Shown piece by piece: positions 1 to 4,380 of a DNA stretch of 6,715 bases (the first letter of the stretch is position 1; each line of letters opens with the position of its first letter). The notes beneath the pieces were generated by a model. The model saw only the letters and a program-made list of their open reading frames with translations, made no database searches and was not told where the DNA came from. Both the position numbers and the translations under genes were made by a program. The DNA comes from an uncultured Hymenobacter sp. (lineage in GTDB: Bacteria > Bacteroidota > Bacteroidia > Cytophagales > Hymenobacteraceae), in NCBI GenBank assembly GCA_937871705.1, contig CALMOO010000202.1:12017-18731 (forward strand), given 5' to 3'.

Positions 1-1
1 C

Positions 2-154
2 GAACTCAATCAGCTCGTCAAGCGCACGGTGTTGGCCACGCAGCCCATCACGGTGCAGTATGAGTTGACGGCGCACGGTAAAACGTTGCAAACCATCATT
101 CACACCTTGACGGAGTGGGGCATCGCGCATCACGACAAAATATTCGCGCAGTAA
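2..154 (+). CDS. HxlR-family transcriptional regulator, C-terminal fragment (5' end outside window)
   Basis: The window opens inside a reading frame that yields 50 residues before a TAA stop. The piece contains LVKRTV, then VQYELTAHGKTL, then LTEWGIAHH. This is the wing and last helix of the HxlR-type winged-helix DNA-binding domain, where the family usually reads LVKRTVYPEVPPRVEYELTEYGRSL followed by a helix ending in WG. HxlR proteins are cytoplasmic dimeric repressors or activators of about 100-130 residues that often respond to electrophile, redox or small-molecule signals. About half of the protein should lie upstream of the window, so the target and the inducer-sensing residues cannot be judged. 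The stop is followed by a gap without genes, so it appears to be the last gene of its unit. The family call is from recognised sequence pattern; the role is known only at family level. Confidence 0.85.
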   Translation, partial: ELNQLVKRTVLATQPITVQYELTAHGKTLQTIIHTLTEWGIAHHDKIFAQ

Positions 155-578
155 GCACTAGGGAATACTTTCCAGTCACCTGAGCCCTGGCCGATGGACA
201 GGGCTTCATCGGCTCAGGCTCAGGCGCGCTATAACCTCGCAGTCGGGCGCCAACTGCTTAACCAGCCAAGCCAGCGAGTAGTCAGGTGCGCTCGCCTACC
301 TAGTTAGCCCAGGTGCAGAAAGGTGCACCTTACGGACGCAGCAGTTTGGGCGTTACTGCTCCCCTCCGCGCGCTGGAAATGCACTTGGCAAAGACTTTCT
401 GAGCCACTTACTCAGTAAGGGCCTTTCTGAGCCCCCTCAAGATGCGCCTGCCGGCCTTTCCTAGCTTCCTCTTGCTGAGACTTACTAGGCTAAAATGTCC
501 TACTTAGCTAGACTACCTCATTACTGTACTATCCCATGAAGCCTGTCGCAGATTGAGTATCCTGGGCCAGGACGAAGG
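155..578. other. Intergenic gap of 424 bases without a recognisable gene
   Basis: No reading frame of useful length or protein-like composition is seen on either strand. Besides the hairpin at 179-218 there are a 10-base palindrome AGGTGCACCT (321-330), two copies of CTTTCTGAGCC (395-405 and 423-433), and a compact inverted repeat TCCTGG/CCAGGA (560-572) just past the 3' end of the minus-strand gene that follows. None of these can be assigned a function from sequence alone. Confidence 0.5.
179..218 (+). terminator. Possible hairpin terminator after the HxlR gene
   Basis: Eight-base arms CCTGAGCC (179-186) and GGCTCAGG (211-218) are perfect complements, starting 25 bases after the HxlR stop. 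Two competing inner pairings exist: GCCCTG with CAGGGC (184-189/199-204) and CCGATG with CATCGG (191-196/207-212). There is no T tract after the stem, so a classical intrinsic terminator is not shown. The position fits a transcript end or RNA-stabilising stem. Confidence 0.35.
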
Positions 579-881
579 CTAGGGTCGGGGCGGCTTACCC
601 GAAAGCTTCAGTATAAGTAGCCGAATAAGACCCACGATAAGCGGAAAAGTGAAGATAAAAAGGTAATAATTAGACGCTATCGGCAGTAGACCCTCCCAAC
701 TAGCGCCGAACCATATAAAAACCAGCCCGACGGCAAGGATTAGGCCCCACTTAAGATTGCGAGGCCCCCGAGCCAGCAGCTTAACCAACAGGCCAATGTA
801 CAAGGGAGCAAAGAGCAAAAAACCAAGCCCATTGATTACTAAGCCAATGGCTGAATTTTCATCCAACAGAAAAGGGGTCAT
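579..881 (-). CDS. Small three-helix membrane protein, unknown function
   Basis: The 100-residue product is strongly hydrophobic, with three likely transmembrane helices at about residues 11-33, 45-61 and 71-91. The loop between helices 1 and 2 (KLLARGPRNLK) and the C-terminal tail (KLSGKPPRP) are positively charged. By the positive-inside rule this puts both in the cytoplasm and the N terminus outside. There is no cleavable signal peptide, catalytic motif or metal-binding motif, and I do not recognise a family. The start is an ATG with no Shine-Dalgarno sequence, normal for Bacteroidota. It lies 222 bases downstream of another minus-strand gene, too far to assume one transcript. The consistent helix pattern and charge distribution make it more likely a real gene than a chance frame, but homologues would be needed to be sure. 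Confidence 0.55.
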   Translation of the reverse strand: MTPFLLDENSAIGLVINGLGFLLFAPLYIGLLVKLLARGPRNLKWGLILAVGLVFIWFGASWEGLLPIASNYYLFIFTFPLIVGLIRLLILKLSGKPPRP

Positions 882-1103
882 GCGTCGGGAGCTGTCTAAA
901 TACGTCTCAATATTACCTTCCGCCTCTCCCTAAGCACTCTTTTAGCAAACATGCCCGGCAAGACCACCCGCTGGTTGTGCCGTATAGCGGCTATCAGTGC
1001 CAACTTCTCGCAGTTTTATAATCTTAACTAGAACCTCCTCTACCATCTGCCTATAGACGAGCTTATAACGTTTGCCAACCTTCGTTTAAGAAACGTGACA
1101 AGC

Positions 1104-1463
1104 TCAACCTTGTAAGCTAGCTATTAGGGATGCTAGCTGCTGTCTAACTGGTTTGGGGATATGGGTAGAGGAACGGATGAGTTCCTGGTTAAAACAGTAA
1201 GTGCGCGGGGCTACGTTAAGACATTGCCCGGTAGCAGCCAGTAAGTCATAAAACGCCGACGTTATTTCGATATCGTAGCTATCGAACTGGTTGGCGATAA
1301 TCTCAAAACAGAGGATGAGTTCATCATCGTCTAGCATCTCTTGGGCATTTTGTACATCTCTGGGCAATAGCCCTATAACAATTGCTTCGGCTAGCAGCGC
1401 GTGGAGCAGCTGCGAGCAATCCGTAGCTGGTGAGCGGGAGAATAGACGGTCGAAGAGCCACAT
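1104..1463 (-). CDS. Small acidic protein resembling MafI-type immunity proteins
   Basis: From the ATG at 1463 the product is 119 residues. The frame is open upstream to a TTG at 1514, but those extra 17 residues (MLTACCIVGQYLTYFAF) look like untranslated sequence. Visible features: a leading helix (QLLHALLAEAIVIGLLPRDV), an acidic centre (QEMLDDDELILCFEIIANQF, about 41-60), a DSYDIEITSAFYDLL segment (61-75), and a tail ELIRSSTHIPKPVRQQLASLIASL (94-117). The 'DE..L.FE.I..Q...YDIEI...FYDL' pattern followed by a terminal 'LIR...IPKPV...LA.LI.SL' matches my recollection of small immunity proteins annotated as MafI-like. Those are thought to neutralise a cognate secreted toxin in the cytoplasm. 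No toxin gene is visible here, so it would be an orphan. The family assignment is from memory; the protein could equally be an uncharacterised helical protein. Confidence 0.55.
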   Translation of the reverse strand: MWLFDRLFSRSPATDCSQLLHALLAEAIVIGLLPRDVQNAQEMLDDDELILCFEIIANQFDSYDIEITSAFYDLLAATGQCLNVAPRTYCFNQELIRSSTHIPKPVRQQLASLIASLQG

Positions 1464-1630
1464 AAAGGCAAAATAGGTCAGGTACTGTCCCACTATGCAG
1501 CAAGCGGTGAGCAAATCAGCTACAGCAGGAAGTAATAGAATAGAAGTAAAGCAAGAATAGCCACCTAATCACTACCAGCACTTATTCTTACTTTCGTCCC
1601 TTTACATAAGGAATCACGTGAAACAAATCT

Positions 1631-1657
1631 AGTAAAAGTAATAGTTTTACTTTTACT
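1631..1657. repeat. AT-rich perfect 10-bp inverted repeat, possible operator or hairpin
   Basis: AGTAAAAGTA (1631-1640) and TACTTTTACT (1648-1657) are exact reverse complements separated by seven bases. The repeat lies between the broken minus-strand frame (stop at 1703) and the immunity-like gene starting at 1463. It could act as an operator for the latter or a terminator for the former. Neither role is shown. Confidence 0.45.
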
Positions 1658-1702
1658 GCTCTGTTTGTTAGGAATTGTACTTAGTATCTTGCGCTGGGGA
1701 AG

Positions 1703-1858
1703 TTATTGCAACAGCGGATACATACGTTCCTCTGCATCAGCAGGAGCTAATTCAAAGCCATAGACGCCCATTTCAGTATTATAATCCGCACAGAGCTGGT
1801 CTAAGAGAGATTCCGCTAGCGCTTGGGTTGATTTGCCAGCTTCTTCATACTCGATAGA
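1703..1858 (-). pseudogene. 3' part of an unidentified minus-strand gene, cut by the ISAs1 element
   Basis: Reading the minus strand leftward from the left end of the ISAs1 element gives an open frame of 51 residues and a TAA stop at 1703-1705. It begins SIEYEEAGKSTQALAE and ends EERMYPLLQ. Its composition is that of a normal soluble acidic protein. The opposite strand, read as a 60-residue frame at 1675-1857, looks like low-quality antisense. The frame has no natural start before the element's boundary: the element contributes a stop codon seven bases inside its end. The gene therefore appears to have lost its 5' part. It lies on the same strand as the two small genes to its left. I recognise no family. 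A possible missing N terminus lies beyond the mobile elements, around 3352-3369, but this is speculative. Without homologues it could still be a chance frame. Confidence 0.38.
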
Positions 1859-1876
1859 CAGGGCTTACGCATCAAA
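1859..1876 (+). repeat. Left terminal inverted repeat of the ISAs1 element
   Basis: CAGGGCTTACGCATCAAA is the transposase-binding end of the element and is an exact complement of positions 3074-3091. Similarity ends directly after it (TAAC on the left side against AGCA on the right). Confidence 0.85.
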
Positions 1877-1900
1877 TAACAGCTAGTGTATTAGGCGCAG

Positions 1901-1929
1901 ACCTTTGCCTTTTTAGGCATTACCAAGGT
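1901..1929 (+). promoter_or_regulatory. Hairpin just upstream of the transposase start
   Basis: TGCCT (1906-1910) pairs with AGGCA (1915-1919) around a TTTT loop. The outer arms ACCTT (1901-1905) and AAGGT (1925-1929) extend the stem across a five-base bulge. The stem ends four bases before the ATG at 1934. In other IS elements such stems limit transposase translation from transcripts that enter from outside. That role here is an inference from position. Confidence 0.4.
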
Positions 1930-1933
1930 CTTT

Positions 1934-2965
1934 ATGCTCAGCCATCTAGTTGCTTCGTTTGCTACCTTGCCTGACCCGCGTTGTGCCGGCCGTACCCGGC
2001 ACCGCTTGCTTAATCTGCTCGTTATCGCGGTGTGTGCCGTGGTGGCCGGGGCCGAAACGTGGGTAGATATTGCCCACTACGGGCGCCTGAAGTACGCCTG
2101 GCTGACCTCTTTCCTGGATTTGCCGCACGGGACTCCCTCCCACGATACGTTTCGGCGCGTGTTCTCGCTGGTGGACCCCCAAGCGCTGGAACAGTGCTTC
2201 CGGCAGTGGATGGCCAGCACCGCGCCGCCCTTACCGCGCGAAGTGGTCGCCGTGGATGGCAAGACGGTGCGTCGCTCCTTTGACCGCGGCAAGGCCCAAG
2301 CCTCGTTGCACGTGGTCAGCGCCTTCGCCACGCAGCAGGGGCTGAGTTTAGGGCAGGTAGCCGTAGCCGGGAAAGGCCAAGAGCTGACGGCTATTCCTCT
2401 CTTGCTTAGCAGCTTGTGCTTAACCAATACGATTGTAACCCTGGATGCCTTAGGCTGCCAGCACGCCATCGCCCGGCAACTGCTCGCTCAGCAGGCCGAT
2501 TATCTCCTGGCCTTGAAAGGCAATCAGGGCCGGTGCCACCGTGCCGTGGTGGCCTATTGTAAAACCGCTTGTTTCGACCGCGGGGCGACCTATACCCCCG
2601 ATTACGACGCTTTTGACTGCCGGCACGGGCGCTGGGTCCGGCGCCGGGCCTGGGTGCTGCCGCTGGCCGAGGAGCTAGCGGCCCTGCAGGACTGGCCTGG
2701 CTTGCGGGCCCTAATCGCCGTCGAAACGATTCGCCACGTGCAGCACCAACCGGGCACCCAGGCCGAGATCCGCTACTACCTGACCAGCTGCCCGGATGCC
2801 CCAGCGGTGCTTATCGAGGCCATCCGCCGCCACTGGGCAATTGAAAACAGTCTGCACTGGGTACTCGATGTGGTCTTCCGCGAGGACGACGCCCGCAGTC
2901 GCGACCAAGTCGCCACGCGCAGCTTCGCCGTCTTGCGCAAGCTGGCTTTCAACCTGTTGCAGTAA
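1934..2965 (+). CDS. ISAs1-family DDE transposase, truncated by a premature stop
   Basis: This enzyme cuts and joins the ends of its own element. The N terminus (LVASFATLPDPR, residues 5-16, to about 90) is the DDE_Tnp_1-associated domain, with the family signature LPHGTPSHDTFRRVFSLVDP at 63-82. The RNase-H-like catalytic core follows. Its triad appears as D108 (VAVDGKTVRRS), D171 (IVTLDALGCQ) and E304 (RHWAIENSLHWVLDVVFRED), so all three metal ligands are present. The 343-residue product stops at NLLQ. The same frame continues beyond the TAA at 2963-2965 for 39 codons, including the family's usual C-terminal RRRNAGWNDAYMTQLL, to a second TAA at 3083-3085. The ancestral protein was therefore 383 residues and a single change such as CAA to TAA removed the tail. 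The ATG is preceded by a hairpin and no Shine-Dalgarno sequence. Activity of the shortened enzyme is uncertain. Confidence 0.9.
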   Translation: MLSHLVASFATLPDPRCAGRTRHRLLNLLVIAVCAVVAGAETWVDIAHYGRLKYAWLTSFLDLPHGTPSHDTFRRVFSLVDPQALEQCFRQWMASTAPPLPREVVAVDGKTVRRSFDRGKAQASLHVVSAFATQQGLSLGQVAVAGKGQELTAIPLLLSSLCLTNTIVTLDALGCQHAIARQLLAQQADYLLALKGNQGRCHRAVVAYCKTACFDRGATYTPDYDAFDCRHGRWVRRRAWVLPLAEELAALQDWPGLRALIAVETIRHVQHQPGTQAEIRYYLTSCPDAPAVLIEAIRRHWAIENSLHWVLDVVFREDDARSRDQVATRSFAVLRKLAFNLLQ

Positions 2966-3073
2966 GGAAAGCACCAGCCGGGAAGTCTGCGGGCCCGGCG
3001 ACGAAACGCGGGCTGGAATGATGCTTATATGACCCAACTCTTAACCTGTGCCCGTGAAAAAGGCGCTGCTGCT

Positions 3074-3091
3074 TTTGATGCGTAAGCCCTG
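3074..3091 (-). repeat. Right terminal inverted repeat of the ISAs1 element
   Basis: TTTGATGCGTAAGCCCTG is the exact complement of the left end. The original stop codon of the transposase frame (TAA at 3083-3085) lies inside this repeat, so the ancestral gene ran into the end of the element. Confidence 0.85.
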
Positions 3092-3092
3092 T

Positions 3093-3123
3093 CACTAGAG
3101 TAGGAACGGAAAACAACGCTAAG
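3093..3123 (+). repeat. Left terminal inverted repeat of the MITE-like element
   Basis: This arm begins CACTAGAGTAGGAACGG and ends ACGCTAAG. It differs from the complement of the right arm at two positions only. Confidence 0.75.
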
Positions 3124-3320
3124 GCCGGGCGGTCAAATTTCGGCGGGGCGGAATGTCTCAGAAAACGCACGTTTAAACGATACCAAGGCGGTTTTTGAGA
3201 AAAGCAGGTTATGGCCAGGCTGGCGTGTAGCTTTTGCTCATCTCACGTATCAACGGCTCATTGCAGCCTGAATGACTGACTTGGTGAGACAAAGTAGCTC
3301 GTGTTTGGTAGTCAAGTGGG

Positions 3321-3351
3321 CTTACCGTTGTTTTCCGTTCCTAATCTAGTG
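3321..3351 (-). repeat. Right terminal inverted repeat of the MITE-like element
   Basis: Read on the minus strand this arm begins CACTAGATTAGGAACGG and ends ACGGTAAG, matching the left arm at 29 of 31 positions. Confidence 0.75.
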
Positions 3352-3417
3352 CGACCCCTATCAGTAGCATTCTAGCTGCTTGGCTTGCGAGTCGGAGGTT
3401 TTGCCCTATTTATTTAA

Positions 3418-3522
3418 CAACACACTAATAAGACGCACTTTAGCCCCGCCGACCCCGACGCCCGCATCTCCGTCAAGCCCGGCAAAGCGCGGGCGCTCAA
3501 TTATTTGTGCAGCATGACCGTT
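3418..3522 (+). pseudogene. IS1182-family transposase, short internal fragment
   Basis: The frame encodes about 35 residues: QHTNKTHFSPADPDARIS, VKPGKARALNY and LCSMTV. The HFSPADPDARISVKPGKAR stretch is a hallmark of IS1182-type DDE transposases, where it usually reads THYSPTDPDARISVKPGKARKLNY just upstream of a catalytic aspartate. The full protein is around 450-550 residues, so well over 90 percent is missing. A stop codon precedes the fragment (TAA at 3415-3417). At its right edge similarity ends where the terminal sequence of an IS5-family element begins (about 3523-3530). The fragment was probably interrupted by that IS5 insertion and then lost its other half. Confidence 0.7.
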
Positions 3523-3564
3523 CTAAAAGGACTTTCAGTTAACTCAAACAGCTTCTAAGAAGTG

Positions 3565-3980
3565 TTAACAGTCACGTAGCCACAGGACGGTTGCCGCCAG
3601 GTGAATGAAGGCCAGAAAATGGGTATCCAACTTGTCGTAGCGCGTGGCCAGGCGGCGAAACTGCTTGAGGCGGCTAAAAAGCCGCTCAACGGGCTGCCGC
3701 TGGGCGTAGCGCACCGGGTCGTAGGCGTGGGGCTGGCGGCGCTTGCGACGCGGCGGAATCACGAAGCAGGTGCCGCGGCCAGCCAGGGCGGCGACCAACG
3801 GGTCGGCATCGTAGCCGCGGTCGGCAATCAGATAGGCCGGGGCCAAGTCGCCGAGCAGCGGCAGGGCCTGCGGCGCGTCGTGGCACTGGCCCGCGCTCAG
3901 GCAACCGCGCACGAAGCGCCCGGCCCGCGGGCGTCGGCCACCACGTGCAGCTTGCTGCTCAAGCCGCCGCGGCTCTTGTT
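3565..3980 (-). pseudogene. IS5-family transposase, C-terminal part with a frameshift
   Basis: The C-terminal catalytic part is well preserved: SAGQCHDAPQALPLLGDL, then YLIADRGYDADPLV with a catalytic aspartate, then YAQRQPVERLFSRLKQFRRL. The last segment fits the IS4/IS5 YREK signature exactly: Y, two residues, R, three, E, six, K. The protein ends ATVLWLRDC before a TAA. Upstream, KSRGGLSSKLHVVADARG (about 3977-3924) is typical IS5 sequence but lies in another frame, so at least one indel sits between about 3930 and 3900. The N-terminal half is missing, replaced by IS3 orfA sequence. Beyond the stop, 3528-3564 (GGACTTTCAGTTAACTCAAA, then GCTTCTAAGAAG) looks like the element's end. A continuous frame spans the fusion up to 4149, but the product would be a chimera, not a working transposase. 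Confidence 0.8.
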
Positions 3981-4185
3981 CCAGCACCTCGCTACCCGCT
4001 GGGCGAGCTGCTGGCGCCCGTGCGGCGAGCACCCAGCGCCTGAGTAGCGCCTCGCTTATGCCCAGCGCCCACGCAACCCGCGTCGTTGCCTGCCTATCTT
4101 GGGTTACGCGGCGGGCTGCCTCCGTCCAAACGGTCGCGTCGTACTTAATTTATTGCCATTTACCGGCCGGTTCTCCTGCTTCCAT
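3961..4185 (-). pseudogene. IS3-family OrfA (helix-turn-helix), N-terminal part fused to the IS5 remnant
   Basis: From an ATG at 4185 the minus strand reads MEAGEPAGKWQ, a stop (TAA at 4150-4152), then IKYDATVWTEAARRVTQD, RQATTRVAWALGISEALLRRWVLAAR and a charged segment ending EVLEQEPRRLE. This is the layout of IS3 OrfA: a basic KYDA-type start, a helix-turn-helix (VAWALGISEALLRRWV), and the beginning of a leucine-zipper-like coiled coil. OrfA normally recognises the element's ends and forms OrfAB by frameshifting. Here the coiled coil breaks off and the frame runs on into IS5-derived sequence. The join lies in about 3958-3981, where IS3 and IS5 sequence fit in different frames, so it cannot be placed more exactly. 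The upstream stretch 4186-4240 probably holds the IS3 end (minus-strand TGAGATGGTCGGGTAGG), but its exact tip is not fixed. Confidence 0.75.
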
Positions 4186-4283
4186 GATAGGGGAAAGTTA
4201 CTTTCTCCGTGTCTATTCCTACCCGACCATCTCAGTTAAGAATTCTCACCGTCCGTTCTAGCTAGACCACCCAGCCTAAACTC

Positions 4284-4314
4284 TTGTACTTAAACACAGT
4301 TCATCTTAATTTTG
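4284..4314 (+). promoter_or_regulatory. Bacteroidota-type promoter for the DUF6734-like gene
   Basis: TTG at 4284-4286 and TAATTTTG at 4307-4314 match the Bacteroidota -33 (TTTG/TTG) and -7 (TAnnTTTG) elements with a 20-base spacer. Transcription would start near 4320-4322, giving a leader of about 60 bases before the ATG at 4381. The leader has no Shine-Dalgarno sequence, as is usual in this phylum. The promoter lies outside the IS3 remnant, so the gene does not depend on IS-borne transcription. Confidence 0.6.
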
Positions 4315-4380
4315 TGTTCGCAGCGGTTACCTCTTCCTGAAGTATATATTAGGAATCAAGCCGCTTAATGGGTTTCCCTT

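Larger units (their letters stand above)
1859..3091 (+). mobile_element. ISAs1-family insertion sequence, 1,233 bp
   Basis: The boundaries are set by perfect 18-bp terminal inverted repeats, CAGGGCTTACGCATCAAA at 1859-1876 and its complement at 3074-3091. The two bases outside each end happen to extend the match to 20. Length, repeat sequence and the single transposase gene all fit the ISAs1 family. The expected 8-10 bp target duplication is not clean: the eight bases before the left end (TCGATAGA) and after the right end (TCACTAGA) match at six of eight positions. This suggests an old insertion, rearranged ends, or no duplication at all. The element has split a minus-strand reading frame on its left and lies one base from a second repeat-bounded element on its right. 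Confidence 0.88.
3093..3351. mobile_element. MITE-like 259-bp non-coding element with 31-bp terminal inverted repeats
   Basis: Positions 3093-3123 and 3321-3351 are inverted copies of each other with 29 of 31 matches (differences at the 8th and 27th base). The outer tip reads CACTAGA and the conserved core TAGGAACGGAAAACAACG. Similarity stops sharply outside both ends. The 197 bases between show no protein-like frame, so this looks like a non-autonomous miniature element mobilised by a transposase encoded elsewhere, or an internally deleted IS. I do not recognise the repeat as belonging to a named family. The ISAs1 element ends two bases before it. A clear target duplication is not visible. 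The trinucleotide CGA occurs right after it (3352-3354) and at 1852-1854 on the other side of the ISAs1 element, which may be chance. Confidence 0.7.

Noticed and set aside
321..433. Palindrome AGGTGCACCT and repeated CTTTCTGAGCC in the first gap
   Set aside because: They are short, isolated repeats without a regular layout. Not enough to call an operator, CRISPR or IS end.
1624..1631. Minus-strand TAGATTTG as a -7 promoter element for the immunity-like gene
   Set aside because: It matches TAnnTTTG, but no TTG is present 19-21 bases upstream and it is about 160 bases from the start codon. One box alone is too common.
1675..1857. 60-codon plus-strand frame left of the ISAs1 element
   Set aside because: The opposite strand gives a more protein-like frame ending at the IS boundary. 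This one has no family pattern.
2077..2469. 130-codon minus-strand frame inside the ISAs1 element
   Set aside because: It overlaps the conserved ISAs1 catalytic core on the other strand and has no recognisable pattern.
3170..3179. Palindrome CGTTTAAACG inside the MITE-like element
   Set aside because: A single 10-base palindrome is expected by chance often enough, and no partner sites were seen.
3601..4047. 148-codon plus-strand frame opposite the IS5/IS3 remnant
   Set aside because: It is antisense to well-recognised transposase sequence, with low-complexity Ala/Gly/Arg composition typical of a GC-rich shadow frame.
4058..4261. 67-codon plus-strand frame before the AT-rich gene
   Set aside because: It is antisense to the IS3 OrfA helix-turn-helix and the probable IS3 end.
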